A DNA stretch of 64,000 nt from Actinokineospora globicatena (GTDB taxonomy: Bacteria; Actinomycetota; Actinomycetes; Mycobacteriales; Pseudonocardiaceae). Within the stretch, counting starts at the first letter, position 1, and the number at the start of each line of letters is the position of its first letter. A program made the translations under genes and the position numbers. Shown here in pieces: positions 46,834 through 56,402 of the stretch. The DNA lies in contig NZ_JAMTCR010000002.1 in assembly GCF_024171945.1 (NCBI RefSeq), positions 1,674,001 to 1,738,000 of the forward strand, in the 5' to 3' direction. Under the pieces are notes generated by a model. It did not search any database. It was not told the origin of the DNA and saw only the letters and a program-made list of their open reading frames with translations.

Positions 46834-48243
46834 TCAGCGGCCCGACGCGGGCTGCTCCCCGGCGTCCGCGGGCGCGTCCTCGTCCGCCGGGTCCGCGTCC
46901 TCAGCGGGCTCCTCGGCCGGGTCGTCCTCAGCCTCATCCTCGGTCAGCTCGGCGGCGCCCGAGTCCTGGAGGTCGTCATCGGAGTCGTCGGCGTCATCCG
47001 AGTCGTCCAGGTCGTCCAAGTCGTCCTCGTCGAAGTCCGAGTCCAGGTCGGAGTCCGGTTCCGGTTCCGGTTCCGGTTCGACGCGCAGGGGCTGCGGTCC
47101 GGCGGTCCACGCGACCACCGCGCCGGGCACCGCCACCCAGGCCACCAGCGCCACCGAAAGCCACGCCGCGCGCAGGTCGAGCGGGTCGAACGGCCCGCCG
47201 CCGAGCGCGCCCCCCGCCGCGCCGCCGAGCACCGCGAACGCCATCGCCACCACGACGGAGGCGACCACCACGGCCCGCACCCGCACCTTGGGCGACTCGT
47301 CGACCTCGCGCAGCACCCACCCGACCAGCGTCCCCACCGCGGCCGGGAACGCGAACAGCACCAGCCACCACGCCTGCCCCTGTTCTGGCAGGGCGCCGAG
47401 CAAGGGCAGCGGCGGCACAGTCCCACCGGTGAAGTCCATAGGCGACACCACAACCGACCCGAGCGCGAACCCGGGCCCTGCCGAGAACGCCGTCGCCGCT
47501 ACCACCGCGTTCGGCAGGTATCCCAGCGACAGCAACAACATGCCGATCCCGCCGCCAAAGTCCTCTATGGCGAACAGGTGTCGCACCGTCGAGAAGGACA
47601 GCGCCAACGCGAGCGTCAGTACAAGTGCGCCCGCCGCCAGCAACGCCGCTACAGCGAGCAAACCGGCTCGCAGACCTCTCAGCGCTACCGCGTCCATCCG
47701 TTCCGACAACACACGCGACAACCCCGCGCGCGGCAACACACCTGCCACGGCAGCGATACCGGACAACAGTGCCGGGTAGTACAAACCAGCCAAGGGATCG
47801 ATGGTGACCGTGCCACCAGAACACAACAACGCCAACGACAACCCTACTGCGGCGTGCGCACCGACGATCGCGCCTACGACCTGCGCGGCCTCTCGTGGCG
47901 TCTCGACGCCCAGGCGTTCCGCAGCGCTAGCCGCCGTCCGCCACACCAACACCAGCGCCAGCAGGGTCGGCAGCAGCGGCAACGCACCCAACTCGTGGCC
48001 CTCGATGCGCACCGGCACCTGGTAGGCGCCCAACCAGCCGGGCACCGCCGCGGCCAGCACCCCGGTGGTGGTGAACAACGCCCGCGCCGCGATCGCGGTG
48101 ACCAGCGCCAGCACCGCGGCCACCGCCGCGTACCCGGTCAGCACCGGTCCGACCGCCGCCACCGCGAGCACCCGGACCCGCGTCGACCGGGCGATCTCGG
48201 CCCGGTCCTGCTCCACGGCCTCCAGCAGGTCGGTGTGCGGCAT
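46834..48243 (-). CDS. PerM-like/DUF6350 membrane protein
   Basis: ATG at 48243 gives 469 residues; GTG at 48252 is an alternative. About ten membrane helices (for example [20 protein letters not shown] and [16 protein letters not shown] after helix 8) end at about residue 380. A very acidic tail follows, with runs of Asp/Glu ([20 protein letters not shown]). The position next to purN and purH and the fold match PerM (Rv0955), which in mycobacteria supports divisome function and stabilises cell-division proteins. The acidic tail is longer than I would expect. The gene precedes purN in the same direction, 65 bases away. Confidence 0.8.
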   Translation of the reverse strand: MPHTDLLEAVEQDRAEIARSTRVRVLAVAAVGPVLTGYAAVAAVLALVTAIAARALFTTTGVLAAAVPGWLGAYQVPVRIEGHELGALPLLPTLLALVLVWRTAASAAERLGVETPREAAQVVGAIVGAHAAVGLSLALLCSGGTVTIDPLAGLYYPALLSGIAAVAGVLPRAGLSRVLSERMDAVALRGLRAGLLAVAALLAAGALVLTLALALSFSTVRHLFAIEDFGGGIGMLLLSLGYLPNAVVAATAFSAGPGFALGSVVVSPMDFTGGTVPPLPLLGALPEQGQAWWLVLFAFPAAVGTLVGWVLREVDESPKVRVRAVVVASVVVAMAFAVLGGAAGGALGGGPFDPLDLRAAWLSVALVAWVAVPGAVVAWTAGPQPLRVEPEPEPEPDSDLDSDFDEDDLDDLDDSDDADDSDDDLQDSGAAELTEDEAEDDPAEEPAEDADPADEDAPADAGEQPASGR

Positions 48244-48324
48244 GGCCCCCACTCTGGCACCAGCGTTGCGCCGATCGGGTCAGGCACGCCGCCGCGTCAC
48301 CATCCGGTGCGCCCCGGAAACGCG

Positions 48325-48367
48325 GAACGGGCGAGGTGGCCGGTGTTCCCGGTCACCCCGCCCGTTC
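48325..48367 (-). terminator. Terminator downstream of DUF5336 gene
   Basis: A 19-base arm at 48325-48343 (GAACGGGCGAGGTGGCCGG) and one at 48349-48367 (CCGGTCACCCCGCCCGTTC) pair at 17 of 19 positions, with a 5-base loop. It lies just after the DUF5336 stop (48382) and before perM. Confidence 0.65.
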
Positions 48368-48381
48368 GGCGAGAAGGCGCG

Positions 48382-49053
48382 TCAGCCCTGCTGCGGGTAC
48401 CCGCCGGGCGGGGTGCCCGGCGCGTGCGGCGGCTGGCCGAACTGGCCCTGCTGCGGGGCGAACGTGGTCTGCGCACCCGGCTGCTGCTGCACCGGCGGCT
48501 GGCCGTAGGGCTGCTGGAACTGGCCGGAGGCCGGGTTCGGGTTGTAGCCGCCCGGCTGGCCGAAGTGCCCGTGGTGCTGGCGCGGCGCGGGCGGCTTGAG
48601 CACACCGGCCTCGAACAGGAACGCGGCGATCGCGCCGATGGCCTGCAGCAGCGCGAAGATCAGCACCATGATCCCGCCCGCCTTGAGCTCGGCGGGGATG
48701 GTGAAGACGGTGAACAGGAACGCCAGCGTCGTGCTGAGCACCACGGCGACCGAGCCGGGGCCGACCTTCTTGTCACCGGGCAGCACCGCGGGCAGCGCGA
48801 GCAGACCACCGGCGAACAGCAGACCCGGCACCCACCCCGCGAGGCCCTCGTAGAAGCTGGTGCTGGTCACCACCGGGGCGAACCCGAGGAACAGGTTCAG
48901 CGCACCGAGGCCGATGACCACCAGGTGCAGCGTCTGCGCCAGGGTGAACCGGCTGCCGACCGGCGGCGGTCCGAAGCCCGGCTGCGGCTGCTGCGGCGGC
49001 TGCTGCGGTTGTCCCGGCCCCGGGTATCCGCCCGGCGCACCTGGGTAGGTCAT
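48382..49053 (-). CDS. DUF5336 family proline-rich membrane protein (Rv0954-like)
   Basis: The 223-residue protein has a Gly/Pro/Gln-rich N-terminus (PGGYPGPGQPQQPPQQPQPG), four membrane helices between about residues 38 and 155 (TLAQTLHLVVIGLGALNLFL first), and a Pro/Gln-rich tail with repeated GQPP and PQQG. This is the build of the 34-kDa antigenic protein family known from mycobacteria, where it lies beside sucCD as here. It may act in growth-zone or division-site organisation; that is inferred from reports on relatives. A terminator follows. Confidence 0.85.
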   Translation of the reverse strand: MTYPGAPGGYPGPGQPQQPPQQPQPGFGPPPVGSRFTLAQTLHLVVIGLGALNLFLGFAPVVTSTSFYEGLAGWVPGLLFAGGLLALPAVLPGDKKVGPGSVAVVLSTTLAFLFTVFTIPAELKAGGIMVLIFALLQAIGAIAAFLFEAGVLKPPAPRQHHGHFGQPGGYNPNPASGQFQQPYGQPPVQQQPGAQTTFAPQQGQFGQPPHAPGTPPGGYPQQG

Positions 49054-49164
49054 CGCGTGCTCTCCTCAGCGACGAAGAAACATCAGAGCCAACGAAAACG
49101 CTAGCCCATCCCTGCCCGTTCGACGTCGGCCGGTCGCGACCGGTTCCCGAACGGATGAACGAAG

Positions 49165-49197
49165 GTGGGGCCGGACGCTACCAGCGCCCGGCCCCAC
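49165..49197 (-). terminator. Terminator downstream of sucCD
   Basis: GTGGGGCCGG (49165-49174) and CCGGCCCCAC (49188-49197) form a perfect 10-bp stem with a 13-base loop, 16 bases after the sucD stop. A weak T-rich stretch follows on the minus strand. Confidence 0.65.
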
Positions 49198-49213
49198 GTC
49201 CCACCGCGACGGT

Positions 49214-50104
49214 CTAGCCGCGCGCGGTGAACAGCTCCCTGGCGAGGGCGGCGGTCTCCGACGGCGTCTTGCCGACCTTGACCCCGGCGGCCTCGAGGGC
49301 CTCCTTCTTCGCCTGCGCGGTCCCGGCCGAGCCGGACACGATGGCGCCCGCGTGGCCCATGGTCTTGCCCTCGGGCGCGGTGAAGCCCGCGACGTAGCCG
49401 ACGACCGGCTTGGTCACGTTCTCCTTGATGTAGGCCGCGGCCCGCTCCTCGGCGTCGCCACCGATCTCGCCGATCATCACGATCAGCTCGGTCTCGGGGT
49501 CGGCCTCGAACGCGGCGAGCGCGTCGATGTGCGTGGTGCCGATGATCGGGTCGCCGCCGATGCCGACCGCGGACGAGAAGCCGATGTCGCGCAGCTCGTA
49601 CATCATCTGGTAGGTCAGCGTGCCCGACTTGGACACCAGGCCGATCTTGCCGGGGCCGGTGATGTCCGCCGGGATGATGCCCGCGTTGGACTTCCCTGGG
49701 CTGATCAGGCCGGGGCAGTTCGGGCCGATGATCCGGGTCTTGTGCCCGGTGGCGACCGCGTGCGCCCAGAAGTAGGCGGAGTCGTGCACCGGGATGCCCT
49801 CGGTGATGACGACCGCGAGGCCGATCTCGGCGTCGATCGCCTCCAGGACGGCGTCCTTGGCGAACTTCGGCGGCACGAAGATGACCGACACGTCCGCGCC
49901 GGTCTCGGCGATCGCCTCGGCGACGGTGGCGAACACCGGCAGCGACTGGCCCTCGATCTCGACCTTGGTGCCCGCCTTGCGCGGGTTCACCCCGCCGACG
50001 ACGTTGGTGCCGGACTTGAGCATCCGCGCGGTGTGCTTGGTGCCCTCGGAGCCGGTGATGCCCTGGACGATGACCTTGCTGTTCTCGGTCAGGAAGATAG
50101 CCAT
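49214..50104 (-). CDS. sucD: Succinate-CoA ligase alpha subunit
   Basis: The 296-residue subunit begins 2 bases after sucC. The Rossmann CoA-binding domain reads [20 protein letters not shown], then [29 protein letters not shown] and [20 protein letters not shown] are classic. The phosphorylated His is in [10 protein letters not shown]. With SucC it converts succinyl-CoA to succinate, making ATP or GTP, in the TCA cycle. The start is ATG with GGGGGT upstream. Confidence 0.97.
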   Translation of the reverse strand: MAIFLTENSKVIVQGITGSEGTKHTARMLKSGTNVVGGVNPRKAGTKVEIEGQSLPVFATVAEAIAETGADVSVIFVPPKFAKDAVLEAIDAEIGLAVVITEGIPVHDSAYFWAHAVATGHKTRIIGPNCPGLISPGKSNAGIIPADITGPGKIGLVSKSGTLTYQMMYELRDIGFSSAVGIGGDPIIGTTHIDALAAFEADPETELIVMIGEIGGDAEERAAAYIKENVTKPVVGYVAGFTAPEGKTMGHAGAIVSGSAGTAQAKKEALEAAGVKVGKTPSETAALARELFTARG

Positions 50105-50106
50105 GA

Positions 50107-51276
50107 TCAGACCCCCGCAGCCGCGAGCTCGGCAGCCTTGTCGGCAGCGTTGTCCATAGTGTCGACGACGGTCACCAGCGGGTGGTTGGCCTCGGCCAGA
50201 ATCCGCCGACCTTCGTCGACGTTGTTGCCGTCCAAGCGGACGACCAGCGGCTTGGTGGCCTCGTCGCCCAGGATCTGCAGCGCCGCGACGATGCCGTTGG
50301 CGACCGCGTCGCACGCGGTGATGCCGCCGAAGACGTTGACGAACACCGACTTCACGTCCGGGTCGCCCAGGATGATGTGCAGCCCGTTGGCCATCACCTC
50401 GGCCGAGGCGCCGCCACCGATGTCGAGGAAGTTCGCGGGCTTGACGCCCTTGTGCTTCTCACCGGCGTACGCGACGACGTCCAGGGTGGACATGACCAGG
50501 CCCGCGCCGTTGCCGATGATGCCGACCTGGCCGTCGAGCTTGACGTAGTTGAGGTCCTTGGCCTTGGCCGCGGCCTCCAGCGGGTCCTCCGCCTCCTTGT
50601 CGACCAGCTCGGCGTGGCCGGGCTGGCGGAAGGACGCGTTCTCGTCCAGGGTCACCTTGCCGTCGAGGGCGATGACCTTGTCCTGCGGGTCGCGCACCAG
50701 CGGGTTGACCTCGACGAGGGTGGCGTCCTCGCTGACGAAGGTCTCCCACAGCTTGACGATGACCTCGGCGGCCTGCTCGAGCACCGCGGCCGGGATCTTG
50801 GCCTGGGTCGCGATGTCGCGCGCGGTGTCCAGGTCGACGCCCTTGATGGCGTCCACCGGCACCTTGGCCAGCGCGTCCGGGCGCTCGACCGCGAGCTGCT
50901 CGATCTCCATGCCGCCCTCGGCCGACGCCATCGCCAGGAAGGTCCGGTTGGCGCGGTCGAGCAGGAAGGAGAAGTAGTACTCCTCGGCGATGTCGGAGGC
51001 GACGGTCACCAGCACCTTGCGGGTGATGTGGCCCTTGATGTCGAGACCGAGGATCGCCTCGGCCTTCTCCTTGGCGCCGTCGGCGGTGTCGGCGAGCTTG
51101 ACGCCACCCGCCTTGCCCCGGCCGCCGGTCTTCACCTGCGCCTTGATGACGACGGTCTGCCCGAGCCGCTCCGCGATCGCGTGGGCTTCCTCGGGGGTGC
51201 TTGCCACGTCGCCCGGCAGGACCGGGACCCCGTGGGCGGCGAAGAGATCCTTCGCCTGGTACTCGTACAGGTCCAC
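50107..51276 (-). CDS. sucC: Succinate-CoA ligase beta subunit
   Basis: The 389-residue subunit starts at GTG behind AGGAG. The ATP-grasp domain has [20 protein letters not shown] and [20 protein letters not shown]. The NPLV and ALDGK metal motifs follow. The C-terminal half has [13 protein letters not shown] and [17 protein letters not shown], with [16 protein letters not shown]. It forms the heterodimer with sucD and is the first gene of that operon. Confidence 0.97.
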   Translation of the reverse strand: MDLYEYQAKDLFAAHGVPVLPGDVASTPEEAHAIAERLGQTVVIKAQVKTGGRGKAGGVKLADTADGAKEKAEAILGLDIKGHITRKVLVTVASDIAEEYYFSFLLDRANRTFLAMASAEGGMEIEQLAVERPDALAKVPVDAIKGVDLDTARDIATQAKIPAAVLEQAAEVIVKLWETFVSEDATLVEVNPLVRDPQDKVIALDGKVTLDENASFRQPGHAELVDKEAEDPLEAAAKAKDLNYVKLDGQVGIIGNGAGLVMSTLDVVAYAGEKHKGVKPANFLDIGGGASAEVMANGLHIILGDPDVKSVFVNVFGGITACDAVANGIVAALQILGDEATKPLVVRLDGNNVDEGRRILAEANHPLVTVVDTMDNAADKAAELAAAGV

Positions 51277-51434
51277 TCGACAGTCTCCTGACTTACGGTG
51301 TCGACGTGCTGCTGCTTAGGGGGCGGCAGGGCTTGCCTGACTCGGCGCTGCCGCCACGACACGGGAACCCTAGCGACGTGGGATGGGGCTTGACACTTCG
51401 CACCCGGTGAGGTCCGTCACGACCGGTGGTGACC

Positions 51435-51689
51435 TCACTCACCGGCCGTGTCGACCACCCAGGACACGATCGAGTCCACGCCGACCACGGCGATGTCCAC
51501 CGCGCCATTGTCCGCCAGGAGCGCGGTGATCGCCGGGAGAGCGCCGGGCGCCGCGATCGCGTCGGCGTCCTCCTGCACGGCGGTGCGCACCAGCCCGAGC
51601 GGGTCGGCCCCGGCCAGGTAGACGACCTCGACGCCCCGGTCGCGCAGGTCCGCGGCCACCGACGGGTCGCCGACCAGGACGACCCTCAC
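51435..51689 (-). CDS. Small protein with degenerate B12-binding-like fold
   Basis: The 84-residue protein starts at a GTG overlapping the stop of the large membrane protein gene (GTGA). It looks like a truncated cobalamin-binding Rossmann domain: VRVVLVGDPSVAADLRDRGV, then EVVYLAGADPLGLVRTAVQE and DADAIAAPGALPAITALLAD. The His of DxHxxG is absent, so base-off cobalamin binding is not expected. It sits between the large membrane protein and sucCD on the same strand. The role is unknown. Confidence 0.6.
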   Translation of the reverse strand: MRVVLVGDPSVAADLRDRGVEVVYLAGADPLGLVRTAVQEDADAIAAPGALPAITALLADNGAVDIAVVGVDSIVSWVVDTAGE

Positions 51690-53371
51690 CGGCGGCTCAG
51701 CACCATCAGCCCGGCGACCACGAGGGCGCCTGCGCAGGCCAGCGCCAGCCACAGGCCGGGGCCGGGCACCGATCCGGCGGCGCGGGCGGCGGTCAACGGG
51801 TACTCCAGCACCCGCACGCCGACCAGGCCCGCGCAGCCGAGCAGCAGCGCGCCCGCCCGGTGCGGTCGGGACACCGGGGTGAGCGCGACGGCCACCACGA
51901 TCGTGAGCACGGCGAGCAGCAAGCCGAGCGAGGCCAGCCGGAACTCGGTCCAGATGCCCGGCGGGACCAGGCCCTTGGCCTTGACCACCGGCAGCCCGAA
52001 CGCGCCGACGGCGAGCAACCCGGCGACGGCGAGCGGGGCGAACAGCACCAGGTCGAGCGGCCGCTCCTCGGGCTCGCCGCGTTCGGCGCTCCCGGCGACC
52101 AGCGCGGTGACGGCGGCCGCCGCGGCGAGCACCCCGGCCGCGCCGGTGAACCAGACCGCCGCGCCGGTGCCGACGGTGGCGTCCACGGCGGTCGCGGTCA
52201 CCACGGCGTCCAATGTGGACATCCCGGCGAGCGGGATGGCGGCGAGCGCGGCGGCGAAGGCCGGTCGCACCGGTGCCGCGCTCGCGCGGAAGAGAAGAGG
52301 TATCGACAGCGCGGCGACGAGGATGCCCGCGGGGTGGAACAGCCGGTTGGAATAGGTCTCCTGCGCGACACCGTTCACCGCGATCACGGTGGTGGTCGCG
52401 GCGGCGATCCCGGCAAGACCGGCGAGCAGACCGAGCGCGCCCGCGACGCGGAGCGGGTCGGCCTTGCCGTGCGCCCTGGTGGTCACCCACACCGACACCG
52501 CAAGTCCGGCCGCGCACACCAGGGCGACGTACGGACCGGGCGCGGCGTCGAGCAGGGGCACCCACAGCCCGGCGGCGATCTGCGGAGCGGTGATCGCGAG
52601 CACACCGAGCGCCGCGCCGAGGCTCACCCCGCGCGCGACCGACGGCCGGGACCCGGCGCCGACCAGGGCGGCCGCGACCACCCCGGCACAGGCGACGAGC
52701 AAGGCGAACCGGAGCAGCCACGGGCTGTCGATCAGGCCCTCGGCGAGCAGGAAGGCGTTGCCGGAGGTGAACGGGGACAGCTGCAGCCCGAACGCGGCGG
52801 CGATCCCGGCGACCAGACCCAGCGGCGCCGACCGCTGCCGCACCTCGTCGTCGAGCTCGGCGGCATAAGGGGTGCCGTAGGGAGCGCCCGCCCGGTTGGC
52901 GGCCAGCACGCCCGCCGCGATCACCAGGAGGTGCCCGATGAGCAGCGGCCACAGCCCGGCACCCGCCCGCAGCGGGGCGAGGCTCGTGGGCACCGTGATC
53001 TCCGGCCGCGACACGACCAGCGGGTCGAGCAGGAACTGCAGGTCGCCGAGTACCCGGCCCGGGGCGAGCAGCGCCGAGCCGACCAGGACAGCGGCGCCGA
53101 CGATCGGTCGGCCGCCGACCGCGAACGCCGTCGCCACCACCGGAGGCAGCAGGGCGAGCGCGATCAGCAGGGGGAGCGCGGTGAACGCCGCGGGCGGGGC
53201 CGCGTCGACCACGCCGATCAGGGGACCCGCGATCTGGGCCACCGCCCCGGCCGCGGCCACCGCGAAGGCGAGGCGCAACCGGGCTGGGCTCTCCGCCCAC
53301 CCGATCCGCGGACCGGTGCTGGCGTCGGCGGCCGAGTCGGCGGCGGGCGGGGTGCTGATCCGCAGAGTCAT
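51686..53371 (-). CDS. Large polytopic membrane protein of unknown function
   Basis: The protein has about 561 residues from ATG at 53371 (no clear Shine-Dalgarno) and fifteen or so hydrophobic helices. Recognisable stretches are FALLVACAGVVAAALVGAGS and LLLGCAGLVGVRVLEYPLTA. Hydrophilic loops are short, with no repeats and no transporter signature that I recognise. It is translationally coupled to the 84-residue B12-like protein, so the two probably act together. In mycobacteria nothing equivalent stands at this place between the M23 peptidase and sucC. Confidence 0.65.
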   Translation of the reverse strand: MTLRISTPPAADSAADASTGPRIGWAESPARLRLAFAVAAAGAVAQIAGPLIGVVDAAPPAAFTALPLLIALALLPPVVATAFAVGGRPIVGAAVLVGSALLAPGRVLGDLQFLLDPLVVSRPEITVPTSLAPLRAGAGLWPLLIGHLLVIAAGVLAANRAGAPYGTPYAAELDDEVRQRSAPLGLVAGIAAAFGLQLSPFTSGNAFLLAEGLIDSPWLLRFALLVACAGVVAAALVGAGSRPSVARGVSLGAALGVLAITAPQIAAGLWVPLLDAAPGPYVALVCAAGLAVSVWVTTRAHGKADPLRVAGALGLLAGLAGIAAATTTVIAVNGVAQETYSNRLFHPAGILVAALSIPLLFRASAAPVRPAFAAALAAIPLAGMSTLDAVVTATAVDATVGTGAAVWFTGAAGVLAAAAAVTALVAGSAERGEPEERPLDLVLFAPLAVAGLLAVGAFGLPVVKAKGLVPPGIWTEFRLASLGLLLAVLTIVVAVALTPVSRPHRAGALLLGCAGLVGVRVLEYPLTAARAAGSVPGPGLWLALACAGALVVAGLMVLSRR

Positions 53372-53967
53372 CGCGGGCAACGCTAGCAAGCAGCGCGGTC
53401 CGGCGCGGGGCAGCGGGCGGGTGCCGGGCGCGACTGCCGCCCCTGCGCACCCGCGTGATCACCCTGGGTTCGCACCCGGACCGGCGCGCACTCCCGTGTG
53501 CGGTCCGTACACAGAATTAGCGGTGGGTGCTGCGGTGGCGGGTGGGGCGTGCGGCGTGCATGTGGGTGAAGGCGGCGTTGACGCTCCGCAGTAGCCGGGC
53601 CGTGACCTGCGGCGGGTGGCGGACGGACCCGGCAGAAAACCGGTTGCCACCCGGATGGCTGATTGAACGGAGACGCAGCTCACACTAAGGGTGTGACTTT
53701 GGGTTAACTTTGCGTGATCGTCGCTGGGTGTCGCGGTCTGACCGTAGGGCGTGCGCTGAGATCCGGGTGAGCGCTGTTGCCTGCGGCGCTGCCGCCCCGT
53801 TACTGTCCCCGGGTCCGTTGTCACGGTCCGGTCACGAATAGGGCCGGGGTGGAATCCAGCCGGAAACCACCTCAGCCGGGTCCCCCGCCCGGTGCCCTGC
53901 ACCAGCGCTCGTCCCCCGCGAGCAGGTGTCGACGCGATCGGACTCCCCGAAGGCGGAAGGCTAGGTC
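53372..53967. other. Intergenic region, promoter of M23 peptidase and of the membrane-protein operon
   Basis: The 596-base divergent gap has no credible gene. A hairpin-rich stretch of CCGG words lies at 53800-53950. Searches by eye for c-di-AMP (ydaO) and cobalamin riboswitch consensus gave only partial resemblance (a GGGGTGGAATCC word near 53845) and no match for the conserved 3' core. Confidence 0.4.
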
Positions 53968-54795
53968 TTGTCCCGACACCGCTCCACCGGCGGCGAACCC
54001 GAGTTCGCCGCTCTTGACGAAGCGCTCGAACGCGGCGCCCGCCGCGCCAAGGGTGCGCACCGGATCGCCCCGCCGTCCTCGGCGCTGCGCGGTCGCGTGG
54101 TCGTCGCCGCTGTCGCGGTCGGCGCCTTCGCCGCCGCTGCCGCCGGGCAGACCATCCACGCCGTCTCCGGCGACGGAGGCAGCACCGGCGCCGCCGCGGA
54201 CGAGATCGTCCCGGTCGCGGGCGTCCGGCAGGCCGCCGCTTCCATGGGCATGGGCGGTGACGCACCCGCCGCACCCGAGCTGCTCGCGCTGGCAGGCGAG
54301 GCCGACGGCACGCTCGAGGCCCAGAAGATGGCCACCACCGAGCGGCTCACCCAAGCCAAGGCCGAACGCGCCGCCGCGCTCAAGGCACAGCAGGACGAAG
54401 CGGCCCGGCCCAAGTTCGTGCGGCCAGCCGTCGGCACCTTCACCTCCGGCTTCGGCGCCCGCTGGGGCGTCACGCACTACGGCGTGGACATCGCCAACCG
54501 CATCGGCACCCCGATCGTGTCCGTCGCCGACGGCGTGGTCATCGAGGCGGGTACCGCGAGCGGCTTCGGCCTCTGGGTCCGCGTGCAGCACGCCGACGGC
54601 ACCGTCTCGATCTACGGCCACGTCAACGACTACGTCGTGCGCGAGGGCCAGAAGGTCAAGGCCGGTCAGCTGATCGCCCACGTCGGCAACCGCGGCCAGT
54701 CCACCGGCCCGCACTTGCACTTCGAGATCTGGGACGCCGACGGGCGCAAGATGAACCCCACCCCGTGGCTGGCCGCGCGCGGTATCGCTCTGTAA
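53968..54795 (+). CDS. M23 family peptidase (LytM)
   Basis: The 275-residue protein starts at TTG behind GGAAGG. It has a basic N-terminus, one membrane helix (VVVAAVAVGAFAAAAAGQTI, about 44-63), an Ala-rich coil (about 100-145), and a LytM domain from about residue 150 (FTSGFGARWGVTHYGVDIAN). The zinc site is HYGVD and GPHLHFEIWD. The lead His, Asp and HxH are all present, so it should be an active endopeptidase that cuts peptidoglycan cross-links. Position and order match the mycobacterial Rv0950c neighbour of sucC. Membrane anchorage, not secretion, is likely. Confidence 0.9.
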   Translation: MSRHRSTGGEPEFAALDEALERGARRAKGAHRIAPPSSALRGRVVVAAVAVGAFAAAAAGQTIHAVSGDGGSTGAAADEIVPVAGVRQAAASMGMGGDAPAAPELLALAGEADGTLEAQKMATTERLTQAKAERAAALKAQQDEAARPKFVRPAVGTFTSGFGARWGVTHYGVDIANRIGTPIVSVADGVVIEAGTASGFGLWVRVQHADGTVSIYGHVNDYVVREGQKVKAGQLIAHVGNRGQSTGPHLHFEIWDADGRKMNPTPWLAARGIAL

Positions 54796-55224
54796 GGGTC
54801 TCCGCCACGCGGTGCTCTCAACAGGGATCCGCCACGCCATGACCGCTACCCGGTCGTCCTGACCGTGGTCGGTGTTCGGTGCGCTGTCCAGCTCGACGCT
54901 GTTCAGTTGTGGCGCCCCGGTCGTCACCGTGCGCTGCTGCTCACCGTGCACTAGCAGAATGCCCCCTCCGGCACGGAACCAAACACCCCTGTCACCCGAC
55001 TGTGTCAGGACCGGCCCGGGACAGGCGTGGGCTCCACCGACCCGCCGGGGCCGCCACGCGCGGGGTGAACAGGCGGGTGACCTGCACCCGCGCATCGGTC
55101 TCCACCGGGCGTGGCCCGGCTGCCCTGGCCAGCAATCCTGACTGCCTCGTGTCCATGTTGGGAGTCAACCGCAGGGGTACGACAATTCTCGAACCCCTGT
55201 GCGATGTCGGCTAGGTTGGCGGCC
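54796..55224. other. Intergenic stretch without recognisable genes
   Basis: The 429 bases between the M23 peptidase and the serine hydrolase have open frames on both strands, but none has a ribosome-binding site, a family motif or a codon bias. No hairpin terminator was found. Confidence 0.4.
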
Positions 55225-56385
55225 ATGGATCAGGTGAGGCTCGCCCGGCACCGGGACGTCATGGCCCGGCACGTCGACAGCGGCGCCGTCCCCGGGATCG
55301 TGTCGCTGCTCGACCACGGCGGCGAGACCCACGTGACCGCCCTCGGCGACCTCCCGGCGGGCGCGGACACGATCTTCCGCATCTCGTCGATGACCAAGCC
55401 CGTGACGGCGGTCGCCGCGCTGGTCCTGGTCGAGGAGTGCGTCCTGCGCCTCGGCGACCCCATCGGCGACCTGATCCCGGAACTGGCCGAGCCGCGGGTC
55501 CTGCGCGCCATCGACAGCCCGCTCGACGACACCGTCGCGGCGCGCGGCCCGATCACCGTGCGCCACCTGCTGACCTCCACCTTCGGGCACGGGGTGATCA
55601 TGGCGCCGCCGGGGACCTACCCCGTCCAGGCCGCGATCGCCGCCGCCGGTCTGGAACCCGGACCGCCCAACCCGGCGTCCACACCGGACTCGGCGGAGTT
55701 CATCCGGCTACTTGGGACACTGCCGCTGCTGAGCCAGCCCGGCGAGAAGTGGTGGTACGACACGGCTTACGACGTCCTGGGTGTCCTCATCGAACGCGCG
55801 GCCGGGCAGCGGCTGGCCGAGTTCCTCGCCGAGCGCGTCTTCGCCCCGCTGGGCATGCGCGACACCGGGTTCCACGTCGGACCGGACGAGGTCGCCCGAC
55901 TCGCCACCGCCTACTCGACCACCGACAGCGGCGAACGCACCGTCTACGACCCGGCCGAGGGCGGCCAGTGGAGCACCCCGCCCGCCTTCCAGTCCGGCGC
56001 GGGCGGCCTCGTCAGCACCGCCGCCGACTACCTCGCCTTCCTCGGCATGCTGCGCCGCGGCGGCGCGCCGGTGCTGTCCCGGCCCTCGGTGCTGACCCTG
56101 TCCACCGACCAGCTCACCAGCGCGCAGAAGGCGGGCGGCGGCCTGGTCGACGGCTTCTTCGACACCAGCGGCTGGGGCTTCGGCGTCAGCGTCGTGACCG
56201 CCCGCGACGACATCCACAAGACCCCCGGCCGCTTCGGCTGGGAGGGCGGCCTCGGCACCTCCGGGCAGGTCGACCCGGCCGAGGACCTCATCACCGTCCT
56301 GCTCACCCAGCAGGCGTGGACGTCCCCGGCCGGACCGCGGGTCTACTCCGACTTCCTGACCTCGGCCTACCAGGCGCTCGACTAG
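55225..56385 (+). CDS. Serine hydrolase, beta-lactamase/DD-carboxypeptidase (class C) family
   Basis: ATG at 55225 gives 386 residues. The nucleophile motif is SSMTK in FRISSMTKPVTAVAALVLVE. The second motif is YDTAYDVLGVLIERAAGQ, a Y-x-x variant of YxN, and the third is GWEGGLGTSG in place of KTG/HTG. The RHLLTSTFG block is common to the S12 family. It is probably an esterase or D-peptidase. No signal peptide is visible, so cytosolic esterase activity is more likely than cell-wall action. It ends 17 bases before the convergent pcrA gene. Confidence 0.82.
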   Translation: MDQVRLARHRDVMARHVDSGAVPGIVSLLDHGGETHVTALGDLPAGADTIFRISSMTKPVTAVAALVLVEECVLRLGDPIGDLIPELAEPRVLRAIDSPLDDTVAARGPITVRHLLTSTFGHGVIMAPPGTYPVQAAIAAAGLEPGPPNPASTPDSAEFIRLLGTLPLLSQPGEKWWYDTAYDVLGVLIERAAGQRLAEFLAERVFAPLGMRDTGFHVGPDEVARLATAYSTTDSGERTVYDPAEGGQWSTPPAFQSGAGGLVSTAADYLAFLGMLRRGGAPVLSRPSVLTLSTDQLTSAQKAGGGLVDGFFDTSGWGFGVSVVTARDDIHKTPGRFGWEGGLGTSGQVDPAEDLITVLLTQQAWTSPAGPRVYSDFLTSAYQALD

Positions 56386-56402
56386 AGCTCCGCCACGGCC
56401 TG

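Noticed and set aside
53700-53960. Possible c-di-AMP (ydaO) or cobalamin riboswitch upstream of the M23 peptidase
   Set aside because: A GGGGTGGAATCC word resembles part of the ydaO core, but the conserved 3' element (CAGCTAACCTCG-like) and the order of helices are missing; cobalamin-type elements are also incomplete.
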